In this document: in pieces, positions 45,331-57,770 of the stretch
How the letters are laid out: every line of letters starts with the position of its first letter
Position numbering within the stretch: the first letter of the stretch is position 1
Assembly: GCA_029817715.1 (NCBI GenBank)
Contig: JARUPY010000397.1
Coordinates: forward strand, 7,688,001-7,752,000
Length of the DNA stretch: 64,000 bases
DNA from: Melastoma dodecandrum
Taxonomy: Eukaryota; Streptophyta; Magnoliopsida; Myrtales; Melastomataceae
Reading direction: 5' to 3'
Notes under the pieces: model-generated
Told to the model about the DNA's origin: nothing
What the model saw: the letters and a program-made list of their open reading frames with translations, nothing else
The model's database searches: none
Translations under genes and position numbers: made by a program

Positions 45331-45729
45331 GAATCCTTTTTCTTATTTGAATTTGTTATCTTCCCTTGTTATTGTGCCTAGGAGCGGGTGAGCCCGTTGG
45401 ACATGTTTCGTTTGACGGTTAGCCTCATAAAATTGCAAGGAAACGGAATGAAGTAGATAGTTACGGGCAAGATGAACGAGGGTCGAAAGCAGAGGGTGTG
45501 TATCGCCAAGGAAAAACACACTGTCATTGTGCCATTATCTAACGACCTACTGCAACATTGACAAAACCGACTTTTTTGATACGGACGCCTAACGACCTAA
45601 GGTGACCGTTATGTTTTTGGTTCGGCCACTTTAACAAAATATGTCCCTGCATATATTTGACAGTAGCTTTTCGTGCACAACGGAAGTAACTAATGTACCA
45701 TTCAAGAAACAAAATGTAAATACATGGTA

Positions 45730-47486
45730 TTATATGTTCAGCTGGCCAAACACAAACATCTCCTCGTATGTCTTGCCGTTTTGCTTTTCATTTGAAATCA
45801 TATCAGAAACTGTATTGATTTGTCTCTGTTCCGCATTGCATATATCAGATAGGTGTGCCCATGACATATTGGGCACAGATCCACCCCTCAAATGCACTTT
45901 TGTACTTTTGTACTTGAGATGACCAAACAACAAAGCTTTTTGTTCAGCCACCTCCGTATTTTCTATAGAGACCATCAATTCGTGGATGGAACGTTGGATA
46001 TGCTCGTATTTGGCCTCACTTTTTACTCCAAGAAACATAAACGAGGACAAGCTGTCGTTAGTATTCCTTGTCGAAATTCTTCAGCTTTGATGTTGTACGC
46101 GTCGACACCAGCTCGAGAAAAATCAACTACTTTAGCTCCTTTGGTTTGTGGGAGACACTTAATGCCTTCAACCTTCATAATGTGAAAAATATGTGCACAA
46201 GACATGCCATACGTCACAAAATGTTGGCAGCTATAATTTAACAACCGTCAAGACTTGCATGAATAAACTTCAGCCCCCATAGATTCTTGGTCATAACTGC
46301 CAAGCCGATATACTCGATTGATATTTTCATCGATCATACCTTCGACAAAAAAAAAATGCTTCCCTTCGGACCTGCAATTGTACCTTACGAAACGAGGTAA
46401 GTGTATAGATCCGACTTGCGTCTTCCTTAACGCAACGTAACATAGCGCGCAACTGATATGATTTGGTTGCGGAATTGTAATCCTCCATGCTTTCTTTTGT
46501 CGCAAATTTGTCACGGCTCGTTCGAAGTGGTGTAAGAATTCAAGTATCCCTTCATGAACACTCGCATCCGCTCACAACGTTGTGTGCTCCTTAACTCTGC
46601 CCAAAAATGACCTTGACAATATGTCATCTACCACATATGTCTGCTCTCATAAAGTTGATTGAGCCATCGAATATTAATTGAGCCAGTATTTTTCAGCAGC
46701 TCCTCCCACTCTTGCTCTACCTCCTCACTGGCCTTCGCGTTGTACATGAAGGAAGAGATAGTTTGTCTCAACGTCGGATCATGTACCCGACGACATTATT
46801 GCGACTCATATGCCAAAGGTACAGACGATGTCTTGTAGTTGGCCGTGTTTCTTGTACAGTAGCGATCATCGCTTTATCGGCACCAGTGACCATGTTGATC
46901 GGTACTTTTGATCCCTTAACCTGCACATGAGTACTTAACAACCGCTTGTAATCCTCCGCAGTCTCGGAAACCATTAAGGCGGCCCCGAATACAATGGTCT
47001 GATGATGGTGGTTTACGCCGACGAGGACTACCATTTGCATATCGTATGCATTGGTCTTGAAGGTTGAATCTAAAGTGACAACATCACCGAATGCTCCGTT
47101 CGCGCATGAAGCATGATAGAGGGCCAGGCACCAATTCATGATTGTGACACAAACTCGCTAATGTGATACACCATCGACCATTGCAGTCCACTCTAGTTCT
47201 AACCTCCCAAGGGCAACCCAACCTCATGGACGCCCTCATTCGCGAGGGAACAGCTACATCAAATCTACGCCTTGGATGGCCTTCGCGTGAGCAAACCCAA
47301 CTATATATTACAAATTCTCCATTTCGCCGACATCGCTAGTAATTTTTTCTCGTAGAGAAGCCGTAACCCGTACATCCTAAAAAGTTGCCCTACCTCATGT
47401 GCCGAACCAAAGGTTATTTCCATCAACTGGTTCTCCGACATTCGCGACACGATCATCAAACACTTGGTCGTATCTTCAGTTTTCAT
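45730..47486 (-). pseudogene. FAR1-type MULE transposase
   Basis: In minus-strand order: 47486-47301 is an N-terminal part (TFGSAHEVGQLFRMYGLRLL) like the FAR1 DNA-binding domain. 47139-46768 is the catalytic region (GDVVTLDSTFKTNAYDMQMV, VNHHHQTIVFGAALM, TRHRLYLWHMSRN). 46514-46248 is a middle part. 46244-46100 is the SWIM zinc motif (NYSCQHFVTYGMSCAHIFHI) followed by MKVEGIKCLP. 46050-45730 is the C-terminus. First Asp is in TLDSTF. The second, usually in TDxD, reads TGAD. Frame changes separate the parts. It would cut and move the element. It lies tail to tail with the Ulp1-associated gene. Confidence 0.83.
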
Positions 47487-47911
47487 ATTTTAAAAAACAC
47501 ACTTAAGAATACTCACACACGAGTCTGAACCGGATTCATCAAGTCCTTGCCCACAATTGATTCTGTAGAAAAACTTGTCTGATTATAGTATAACTCCCCA
47601 CTCATGCATCAGGGTGGGACGGCTACGACAGGGTAACTTCTAGCCTTCCCCTTTCGAGCTCGCTCGTGCCAGACTATGAACAAGATGATAATGGGGCAGT
47701 CCCACAAATCTCGTACAACACCACCCAACATTATTAAACTAACAACTCATTTAGAATGCACGGGAGTTTGGGGACGCAGCGTAAGATAGGAAGTTTTCAA
47801 TTAATAACTTCAACCATCGTATCTCCCCCTGCCGTCGAGAATCCCACTTACCAGTCATTTGGACGTGACTGAGAAGCACTGCCCTCCTCATCACATTAAT
47901 TATAGGAAAGG

Positions 47912-48922
47912 ATGATTGATTTCTTGATTGAATTTTCATTTATCCCTTCGCCATTTCCATTTCGCACAATGCATGCACCAGTTCCTTCAGGGTTCCATGG
48001 AAAATGGAACCCCACCATCGACCAACTACCACGTCTAGGTAAGCTCTATCTGACCCATTCTTTGTGGACAAGCTTGTCGGGTGATTGTGGTGATATGGTA
48101 CGAAACTCGCACATTGCTAGACCCCCGGCGTTCGTCGTTACTTTTGACGTGCGTCTGCCCAACAACTTAGAGGCTCAGCGTCCTAACAGACATTGGGACC
48201 CCGATCTGCATGGTTCAATACATCAAATCCAGCAAACAGAACCCCCACTCGATGAAACCAACTGTGATGCCACTATGGAGCGTGTGCTCAGGGTCATGAA
48301 CCTGCCGATACTCCACCTTCTCCATCCGGGCACAAATAAAATACTCGTGCATGCACCAAGGCCATGCCTTCGTCTAGCAACAACGTTCTCTGAGAACAAA
48401 ATCTTTTAGATGCGTGTCAAGCTAGAGATTTACGAAGGCACGCCAGTGTGGGAGCTGCTGATAAAGGAAACATGAGGAGATTGGGACCTCGTAATGGCAG
48501 AGGACATCGTAGATATGGAGATGCACAACGAAATGTCCATCCTTATCTGGAACTGTCAAATCTACCATAACAACTACTCCTTCCTAAACGCTGTAATGGA
48601 ATTCTTCGCCGTACAGAAGGCGTGCATGACATTGGTCATTAATCCCCCGTCCTCCACACTTAGGGAAGCAACCAGCATCTGCGAGCATTTTCCCTTCAGC
48701 AACCACCACGTTGTGAATTCTTGGTGTGGCGGTGCCTTCTTCCTGTGGCGATGCGAGGAGGTGAGCATCCATTTCTTCATGAAGCTGAACGCAACGGCAA
48801 GTGCGATTGTTCTGGTACATGTACATCTAAAAACCTCTAACAACCTTTCAGTGACACATCGTCTGAATCTGCGTTGTATTTCTACTCAGGACTACCCGAG
48901 GAACCTATTCTCGGAAGTGTAA
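47912..48922 (+). pseudogene. Endonuclease/exonuclease/phosphatase-like ORF carried by the MULE
   Basis: Two plus frames lie close together. 47912-48409 (165 codons) has no clear domain but has VTFDVRLPNNLEAQRPNRHW. 48494-48922 (142 codons) reads EMSILIWNCQIYHNNYSFLN, AVMEFFAVQKACMTLVINPP and VVNSWCGGAFFLWRCEEVSI. This follows the start of plant endonuclease/exonuclease/phosphatase proteins of LINE type (LxWNCRG...xxFLxxLxxxxxxxxPxILxLxET...SGGIWLLW). The position of the catalytic Glu (LxET) reads INPP, so activity is doubtful. It was probably captured from a LINE or a LINE-derived gene. Only the N-terminal part of the domain is present. Confidence 0.5.
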
Positions 48923-49171
48923 AAAAAGGAGGCTGTGGGTGCCAGAAGCAGTTTTCTTTGAAGGGCCGGGGTGACTGCAGACTGTCCACGTCTTTTTTTT
49001 CGAAGCCATAGCAAAATATCGCGGCCAAGTTATTGTGCATAACTTAACTGCGTTCCTGGGTATGTTTTTGCAATGAACTATTTGTAACATGCAACTTGTA
49101 TAGTCCCCTTGATTATTGTCGTCGAATTCACGGTCACTCGGGAGAACCTATTATGCATATTAGTTTGACAT

Positions 49172-49260
49172 GCACTGCGATAGTCCGCTTGGATAGTCCC
49201 CTTTCGTTGACTTGGATAGTGTGCCCTTTCGCCGACTTGGATAGTCCCCTTTCGTCGTAA
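49172..49260 (+). repeat. Short tandem repeat inside the MULE
   Basis: Three imperfect copies of a unit of about 30 bp containing CTTGGATAGT and CCCCTTTCG, between the endonuclease-like ORF and the right TIR. Confidence 0.65.
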
Positions 49261-49303
49261 CGACGATCAGCGTAATTCACACGCTTGGATGAGTAACCGT
49301 ACT

Positions 49304-50058
49304 CGACTGGAGGGGCAAACTTTGGGAGAAAGTGACCAAGGAAGCAGGGAAAAAGCTAGGCAGGGTTAGGTGTAAAACGGTAAAATCATAGCCACGATAG
49401 GTTAGGAGTTAGGTTCGGATTACATTGTGCATATTAGTAATGCACAAAATAGTTTTGTATATTTGTACTAAAATTTTTAGTACAAAATGATAAAAATTTA
49501 GTACAAATGTACTAACAAAATTCAATGTTTTGTACATTACTAGTAAATTACTGTTCGAATTAGTACAAATGTACAAAAGAAAGTATTGTTAATCCACACG
49601 TTAGTACATTTGTACTAACTAGAACATTAGTTAGTTTGTACATTACTAATAGATTACCGTGTGCATTAGTACAAATGTACAAATGTATAATAGGACATGA
49701 CTTGTACATTTGTACTAACTAGAACAATAATTAGTTTGTACATGTAGTAACTTTGTACATTACTAGTTGATTACTGTGGGCATTAGTACAAATGTACAAA
49801 CGGGTACTATGACATGATTTGTACATTTGTACCGATATGTACAATAAATTGTTAGTAATGTACAAAACATTAAAATATACAAATAATGTACTAAAAAATT
49901 ACTATTCTAATTAGTACATTTTTATTATCCTGTTTTATGAATAACGGTGTTTTCTTTTGTATATTTGTACTAATTGGATTAGTAATGTATAAAAAAATTA
50001 ATTTCGTTTGTATAAATTTACTAAAAAGCCAAAAATTAGTACATTACGGCTAACGTTC
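49304..50058 (-). repeat. MULE right terminal inverted repeat
   Basis: Inverted copy of 40838-41527, 755 bp against 690 bp. The difference comes from extra tacaaatgtac-containing segments. The outer end reads GGCTAACGTTCC on the plus strand. Confidence 0.87.
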
Positions 50059-51926
50059 CCCTCACGCGATGTTAGCTCCTTCCGTGTTAGGGCAAGCAAT
50101 GAGGCATGTGCCCGATTTATAGATTTACAAAGAATTTAAAAAAAAAAGTATATTCTCAAGATCTGCACGCGAATTTATGAATAGGTAGAAGATTATAAGT
50201 GACATATCTCATGGGGACATACTTGGACCAGATTGTTTTTATTATTTAACGCAGTAGATCACATAATATAAGAAATTTGGGTATGATATTTTATTAAATG
50301 ATCTCATTGATATATAAATTCAAATTAGATTTCCAATGACATCGAGACATTATTCATTTGTTTCTCCCATGAGTATTAAGGTGGGAGCACAATTTGATAT
50401 TTTCTAACTGTGAGCAGACTGAGTAATTTGCCACCTAGGCACCACGTATGCTTCCGTCATCTTATTTGATTAATGGTGATTAAAATTAATATAACGGCCA
50501 AACGTTAGGATGTGTGATTATATTTTGAAAAGTTTAGGATTGATCGGAAAAAACAGCTAAACTTTAGGGTATAATTAATAATTTGGCCTAGTAAAAATTT
50601 CAACTTTCTCGAATTTTCAACGCCGATCCTGCCTCTTTTCTGCACGATAAATTTAAACTTGATTATATACTTTTTCAGATTTTACTTGAAACTTAGTAAA
50701 TATGTCTTTTCATGTACATAATGAACGCGCTAAAAAAGTGGAAGACTAGGAAAAGTTGCTTTAGATTGTTTGGCTATTGACCAACGTGTCGTATACTCCG
50801 ATCCAATGTCGTTGTCGATGGAGTTTGTATCTGACTTGTTTCCGCAAAGAAGAAAATTAATGGATTGGACTCCAAACAACTTTGCGTCTTCATTTTCGGG
50901 AATATCTGCCTTTGCTCCTAGGCTTCTTCACGACCTTAGATTCCAACAAGTACATGAACCTCGCGAGCCACGCCGGCCTCCTGGTGCGAGGATAATGTTT
51001 CACATCAGACTTAGTCTTCCATTATTGACAGTTAGCTCCCTCTTTAATAAAGTATGATCACGATGACTTTAGGTTTAGAGAAAGGTTTCGTGGTTGTATC
51101 TCGTTGACACAAAACACTATCAAAGTCTTTCCTCTCCTAATCAAGCATAATAAAACACACGGTGTATTTGCGGGTAGAGCAACACGTCGCAATATTTGGC
51201 AGAGGTCATAGTGATTGTATAAGTAAAAGTGGTCGTCAAGACTTTTAAACAAACAGTGAAACAAAGAACTTGAATGCAAGAACAAAACACTTGCTTCCAT
51301 TTCTGGAAAACATAGCACGAGAAGACGACCAAGCAGCCATTCGGGGTCTTTGAATGATTGTCTATGTTTTATTACAAGGGACTACCCCATGTTTATATTT
51401 AAATTCAAATTATTTAATTAGAAATTTATTACTACTCCAAATAAATATAATTGAAGTATTTACCAAGATATACGTTTTTCCATGAAAATTAGATATACTT
51501 CAACATCACACCAAGTAACTTGTCATTCCTCTAACTTTACTCACAAATTATTATTTTTATATAAGAAAACGGTAAAACAACATATGGAATATATTAAATG
51601 GGGCCAATTTTTTCGAAAACAAAAAATATAATTTTTAATTCGAGTAAAAATACTTAAAAATGCTGGGAAAGAATTCATTCGATCATATAGTCAGATGACA
51701 TTTAATTAATTACAAAGATTTAATTTGACAAGTGATATGAAAATATAATTAGGAAAAATTCATAAATATGAATTTTTCTGAAGGATTTGTCATGTATAAA
51801 ATTTAGTATTACTAACTTTTGTTCGAAATTATACAATTCTTTTTAAAATAAATTATACTATACTGCATAAATTATTTACGTACTTTTTTAACTTTGAAGA
51901 TGATTTTAGGAAATGAAAAAACCTAA
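50059..51926. other. AT-rich intergenic DNA
   Basis: No supported gene. A 95-codon plus frame at 50770-51057 (MDWTPNNFASSFSG, HEPREPRRPPGARI) has no family match I know of and no good context. Confidence 0.3.
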
Positions 51927-53332
51927 AAGGGTACGTTTCGTTTATGGAAATTTTCAATCCATTCCGTTTTTATGAAACAAGAAGTTTTCAAAATAGAAAA
52001 TGTGTTTGGTAGATTATACCAATTTTTGAATACATAAAAAAAAAACAATTTTGGTTGTACTAACTTACTAAAATAAAAAGAAATTGAAGTAATAACAAAG
52101 AATATGTCAATTTGTTTATTGCTCATTTATATATTTTCTTAAGCCTATTTGAATGTACAATTCCATTTTGGTGATGTTTGACAAACATATGTGGAAAATT
52201 TTAATTTGATATTATATATTTGAATAGTTAATTTATATTATTGGAAATGACATAAAATTTTAATGACATATGCACACAACAATAAGTGATGTAGAAATAA
52301 AATGATAAAAAAACAACTTTTTCAAAAGTAAAATGAATGGTAAAACGAAACAAAGAAAAGAGAAAGCAATTTATTAAAAGGTTATGTATTTCTGGAGCTT
52401 TGGTGGTCCGTCTCCCCTCCTAGTTTTAGTTTTTGGGATTCAAAACTCTGATATCTTAGCTTGACAAACTACGAGTTTGACCGATCTATTTGAAGTTTGT
52501 ATGAAAATATTGTTGGTTTTTAATAAAATTCTCCAAATACAGTCGAAGTTTAAAAAATTACACATTTACCGTTCCTATGACGGGTTTTGAAAACCCATCT
52601 TTAATTTTACAAAATAGATGGATTTTGAAACCCATCTTTAATTTTTCAAAAGAGACGGTTTTGATCACCCGTCTCTACCATTTTTTTTATCAAAGATGGG
52701 GTTTCGATATCCAACTTTTTGTTTGGCGGGGGGACAGCTCTTTGGAGTGCATTTTTTTACCCAATATAAAGACGGATTTCGAAAGCCCGTCTTTGATAAA
52801 AATGGTAGAGATAAGTTCTCCAAACCCGCTTTTGTAGCACTTAGACAACAAAAGTTATGATAGCCTAAATGGTCAAAAATGCCTTCTTAAACTCCAAAAT
52901 GCAAGGGTTTGCGAACCTAATTACAACAAATACAAGGCCTTCCGCCTAAAATAGAATACTCTAACCAACTAAGCTAGAAATGCTTACACGTCTAAACCTT
53001 CTAAGGGTATTTTTTGAAGACCCGCCTTTGGGAATTTTGAAAACTGAAAATTTAATTGGCGAATTTTTTTACGAACTAATCATAAATAATTACAAAACTC
53101 CTATCTATTGCATAAATTATTTTACGGACGAATGTTGTCGAGGAACATTCCACGTGTATTTTGGGGTAGAAAAGTAGAAAAAACGAGCTAACAAAGTTTT
53201 CACATTTAGTAACAAGTAGGAGAAAAATGAGAAATTCTTTTCAGTTTTTATAATTTTCCACTCCCAAACACGTTTTCCGTCATTTCAAGAAAATAAAACA
53301 TGAAATGTTTTCTATAACCAAACGACACTAAA
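51927..53332. mobile_element. Possible non-autonomous hAT-like element
   Basis: 51927 onward (gggtacgtttcgtttatggaaa) and the reverse complement of about 53332-53310 (agtgtcgtttggttatagaaaa) are imperfect inverted copies, starting in the style of plant hAT elements. Inner blocks (aaatgtgtttggtag against aaacgtgtttgggag) also pair. The 8-bp target duplication was not found and no transposase is present. Confidence 0.3.
52570..52855. repeat. CACTA-like subterminal repeats
   Basis: Many direct and inverted copies of the word aaagacgggttt/acccgtcttt (for example gacgggttttgaaaaccc, gagacggttttgatcacccg, cccgtctttgataaaaatgg) occur in about 280 bp, ending acccgcttttgtagcac. Such arrays are typical of plant CACTA element ends. 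The terminal CACTA itself is not intact. Confidence 0.4.
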
Positions 53333-53549
53333 GCATCGCATGTTTATGTAAGCTTGATCTGAAGAGGATGACTTTGAGTGTGTTTGTGTCAACAAGAAAT
53401 AAACCGACACCTGAAAGTGCGTCGTAGTCCTGAAATGCGATATTTGGGTACTTTGAATAAATTTTTTCGTAAATGTACCGGTGTCATAATTATTTGGGTG
53501 TCAATAACGCGGCTCACACCATACATCCCACCCTCGAATAAGACGTACC

Positions 53550-54012
53550 TTCAGGGTTTTTTGGGTCGAATTAATTATTTAATACGTTTTATTGGTAATA
53601 TTGCTGGAAAAGACAGAAGAGTCTTTTCCACTTTGTTACGAGATAAGACTGATTTTGTCTGAACCGAGGATCATCGGAATGCCATTGAGACAATAAAAGC
53701 TTACTTGGTAAATCCTCCAATATTGGCATCTCCTAGGGTTGGGCAGCCTTTCATATTATATGTGGTCGTAGGAGAACGTGTCATTAGGTTATTGTTGGCT
53801 CAAGAGGATGATGAACACAGGGAATGTCCCACATCTTGACCCCAATCGAAATCAAGTATTCGAGAAATAAGAAATTATGCCTCTCAGTGTTCTATTCAGT
53901 ATTGAAAATACGGCATTATATCGGTAACAATACCGTTTATGTGGTCTCTAATATTCCAATATTGAAAATGTTATTCGACAACCCTTTGCTTACTGGTCGA
54001 CTCAGTAAATGA
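53550..54012 (+). pseudogene. Tat RT thumb and RNase H, third copy
   Basis: Reads LGRINYLIRFIGNIAGKDRR, FSTLLRDKTDFV (stop), then in another frame IKAYLVNPPILASPRVGQPF and LLLAQEDDEHRE. 53824-54012 then reads SHILTPIEIKYSRNKKLCLS, VFYSVLKIRHYIGNNTVYVV and NPLLTGRLSK. The blocks are in family order but in three frames. Confidence 0.83.
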
Positions 54013-54129
54013 AGCTTAATCATCTCTCCATATGATATGCAATATCGACCTCAAACAGCTATCAAAGGATGAGTGTTAGCTGACTTCCTTGCTAACTCTG
54101 GGGAATATCAAAATTCTTCCCCAGAGGAC

Positions 54130-54540
54130 GTTGAATATTGGGAAGCATGGTTTGATGGGTCAGCATTGAAGTGGCTATAGTGTAGGGATATACATTATGT
54201 CTCCTTTGAAGGTTCAGCACAAGTTGGCCTTTAAGTTGGATGGTGAATTTACAAATAATTCGATTGAGTATGAAGCTGTAATTTTGGCTTTGCATACTCT
54301 AATCGATCTAAAAGTTCACTATTGCACCATATCTGGTGACTTACAGTGAGTGATTAATCATATTAATGGTGTCAGCATGTGTACTTTTGAACATTTACAA
54401 CAATATTTAGACAAAGTGCATGAGTTATTACCCTCGTTTACAAAGATCTCGTCCATGCATTAACCTAGGAAGGCAATGCGGTGGCTAATGACTTGGCTCA
54501 ACATGCGTCCGATTTCAGGTATAACTTGCAACTTGCCTCG
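54130..54540 (+). pseudogene. Tat archaeal-type RNase H, third copy, decayed
   Basis: Reads YWEAWFDGSALKWL, then stops. The following nucleotides still align with the EYEALI and GDSQLV blocks of the other copies. VANDLAQHASDFRYNL closes the domain. Confidence 0.65.
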
Positions 54541-54699
54541 GTTTTAAATGATGGCATTGCCTGAATGAGGTTATCGTGTTCACGTCCAAACAAGATTGGA
54601 GAACGTCCTTTCTCGACATTCTCTCCAATCCTGGAGGGCAACCCGCCAAGTAAAATTGTTGGCAAGATTCTATGTCTTAATCGATGATGTTTCGTATAG

Positions 54700-55891
54700 A
54701 AACAAAATGATGGAGTATTGCTAAGATGTGTCGACATGGATGAGGCAATCCCAATAATGCTCGAAACGCATGAAGGATTGTGTGGTTTGCATTTGTCAGG
54801 ACCAAACAAGTGTTGGTCCATTAGACGGCATGGTTTCTTCTGGCCATCGATGATGAAGGACTACATTGATATGGCTCGAGAATGTCAAAAATGTCAAGAA
54901 CATGGTCCAATCTCTCATGTGCCAACAACACTTTTACACCCAGTCATAAAACCATGGCCTTTTTTTTTAAGTCTTGGGCCATGGACATGATTGGGGAAAT
55001 ATGACCAAGTTCAACTAAGGGCGATGCTTACATACTAGTCGCGACAAACTATTTAAGTAAGTGGGTCGAGGTTAAAGCATACAAGAATGTCACTCAAGTC
55101 GAGGTAATCGATTTTCTAAAAAAAGATATCATATATCGATTTGGTATTTCCCAAAACATTGTTGCCGACAATTTAATATCGCTTAGGATTTCGGGTTCAC
55201 GATAACTAATTCTTTCCCTTATTATGCACAGTCGAACGGACAAGTTGAATCGACTAATAAGATTATAAAAAATAACATTCAAAAAATGATCGATAGTAAC
55301 CCTCGACAATGGCATACTTTGCTTTTGCATAACCTTTGGGCCCTCAAGGTTGCAAAGCGCGAAAGTATAGGTCAGACACCCTATCGTTTGGTATATGGGC
55401 CTGATACAATACTACCTATTGAGATTCGTTACAAGTAGATTCGAGTCCAGATGCATGAGATCAAAGATATGGCCAATTATGACGAAGCTATGTTTTTGGA
55501 GCTCGAAGGACCGAAATCTAGACGTTTTGATGCTTTAAATTGCATTCAAGTACTAAAAGAACGAATCGCTAGAAATTATAATAAGAAAGTAATTGTGAAG
55601 TCTTTTGCTAAATGGAAGTTGGTTTGGAAAATGATCATCCCAATTGGAAAAAAAGATTATTTCCTCGGAAAATGGACCCCTACTTGGGAAGGTCCATTTA
55701 GAGTCGATGAAGTGTATTCGAAAAACGCTTATCACTTGTCGAATTTGAATGGAGAGCGACATGCTTTGAAAATAAATGGGCAATATCTCAAGAAACATCA
55801 ACTCACCCTATGGTATACACAGTTGAAAGGGATCCAAGAAAGATACCCTGAATTGTGTCTACAGTTAGTAGGGTCAGTCGAACATGAATAG
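54700..55891 (+). pseudogene. Tat integrase, third copy
   Basis: 54718-54990 reads LRCVDMDEAIPIMLETHEGL, CGLHLSGPNKCW and MARECQKCQEHGPISH (zinc-binding). The core is in shifted frames: an ATNY block near 55040, an Asp-containing block near 55170 with a disrupted VVDN motif (reads VADN), and SNGQVESTNKI near 55230-55260. 55451-55891 (146 codons, open) is the C-terminal domain (KLVWKMIIPIGKKDYFLGKW, TWEGPFRVDEVYSKNAYHLS). Several stops and shifts make it inactive. Confidence 0.83.
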
Positions 55892-55899
55892 TTCAATTG

Positions 55900-57700
55900 A
55901 TATTGTATTACATAGAAAGTGATACAAGTTTCAATCCACAATAACATCTAAAACTTATTACACCGTGCTTAAAATACCATTCGATCTTCAATTGTGGCAG
56001 CACTGTTGTCGACACTAAGGTCGAATGTCGCAGCCACTGTTGTGGCTGTCGTGACGCTTCTCCTTTATTCTCCTTTACCGTTTTTTCTCCAAAAAGCTAT
56101 GTCATGTTGCATCCTGGGAATCCTTCCTAGTTCCCTTGCTGCTGCGCCACTCTATTCTTCAGAGAAGCACCACGTTCTCCCTTTACCTTGAGAAGTAGGT
56201 GGCATGGGATTTTGAAATCTCCACCTATCCCTACCTAGGTGGAGGCGAGAGGAGAAAACTTCTCAGGCACACACTCGTGCGCTCCGCCAGAGGTGGCACG
56301 ATGGCTATGGAGCCTTAGAAGTTAAAAAAGAATCCCTTTCTAGGGTTGTGAACTTAGGATTTAAAGGGATTAAATGTTGTGAACTTAGGTTTTGGTTTGA
56401 AACGAAGGTTTTCCAAGAAAAGATTTCTCAGCGAGATATTATGAATGGAGCAAATATGGTGAATGAAGTTTCGTCTTTTGAATAGCTTTATTTATAGGCC
56501 AATAATTAAATGTAGAAATTAATTTTCAAGATATGGGAAATCCCAACAGTCTGATTGACTATTACGAGATTCTCGGAATCCGAATCTTAATAGCCTTATT
56601 GACTATTACGCAGCCTGACCCTGGTTGGTCTTATCTTCTCATGAAACTTTTAGACTTTGGAAAGGCGAGATACTATTGATACAGTGTAACACTTTCCTTA
56701 GGACTTGTCCATAGGGAAAGAAAAGACCAATTACATTAAAAAGGAGGGTTCTAACATAGTGACATTTGTAGATCCCCAAATTGGCCATTAACCTAAAACA
56801 CTCATCATTAATTAAGTTTTAATCACATGTGATTAAACTAAGATTAACCTTAATAGACGGTGCTCTTTAAATTTTAAAGACCATTGAACATGCTTACTGT
56901 TTCATAAAAATCGTTGAACATGGGTAACGATATTTGATTAATTTCTATTGTCCCTAAACATGATTACGTGACCGATTTCTAATTTAAGGTTAATTACATG
57001 AAACTAACATTCTAATCACATTTTCATTAAATGATGAGGTTACTTTTAAATTGTCAATTTCTAACAAAATAATCCTTTCTTTAAGCATTTTCATTTTTGA
57101 TAGTATAAATTTGATTTTGGACCACTTTTATAATTCAAGGACTTATTTGCGAGTTCCTAAATTTTTATTAAGTGTGGACCAATTTGAAAAGCAAGAATAA
57201 ATTTGGAGAAGATAGATAGAGGCAACAAATCAACCGTTCCCACATCATCACACACACTTGGATAGGAGAAAAACAATAATAAAAATAACAAATAACCAAC
57301 CCACTGATCACACCCGGCGAGACATCTATGATTTGGAGCGAGGGGAAAACATTAAATTAATTTTTGGAAGTCGCATCAAATTAAACGCACAATTGTCACC
57401 GTATTTCATTAATAGAACAATTGCCACCATCAAAATATCTTCTCCTGATCATGTTGTCAAGTAAAAGGAGTGCTGACGACAACGAATAGAAATCCCGCCG
57501 ATCATGTCAGGCGATTCCCAGCAACAACGCAACGGACGCCAATTCCTCGTCAACCACCTGATACAAAATTCGTCGGGACCACCGACAACTCCTGCACACA
57601 TGGGATAGAGAAATATGACAATACCCACAAGTGACGGAGTTTTGCATTGGGAACCACACAGCTGTGTCTGTTGTCCCGCCTCCCCCTAATCTCATCCTCC
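55900..57700. other. No gene; possible element 3' end and AT-rich spacer
   Basis: The first few hundred bases may belong to the 3' untranslated part or LTR of the Tat element, but the only other copy of this family is cut by the window start, so the LTR cannot be defined by comparison. From 56750 the DNA is AT-rich with no frame of note. Confidence 0.3.
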
Positions 57701-57770
57701 TAAAGGCATACTCCTAGACCGACAGTTCCGCAAGGATAATCAAGAACACTCGGCCCAAGGCGCCATCACT

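Larger units (their letters stand above)
40838..50058. mobile_element. MULE of 9.2 kb with long TIRs and three genes
   Basis: Long inverted repeats (40838-41527 and 49304-50058) enclose, from left to right, a plus-strand Ulp1-associated gene, a minus-strand FAR1-type transposase gene and a plus-strand endonuclease-like ORF. The ends are GGACGTTACCCGCAATG on the left and GGAACGTTAGCCGTAATG on the right (reversed). MULEs that carry Ulp1-like genes are known in plants (for example Kaonashi in Arabidopsis). I could not find a matching 9-bp target duplication. All genes have stops or frame changes as read, though some may be introns. Confidence 0.85.
53550..55891 (+). mobile_element. Ty3/gypsy Tat pol fragment, third copy
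   Basis: Plus-strand order: RT thumb (53550-53700), RNase H (53700-54012), aRH (54130-54540), integrase (54718-55891). It lacks gag, protease and RT palm on the left. No LTR was recognised on the right. Protein blocks agree closely with the minus-strand copy at 1-2110, including the integrase C-terminus (KxVWKMIIPIGKKDYFLGKW), so both belong to one family. Confidence 0.85.

Noticed and set aside
50770..51057. 95-codon ORF as a host gene
   Set aside because: No recognisable domain, no splice context, and AT-rich surroundings; kept only as a note.
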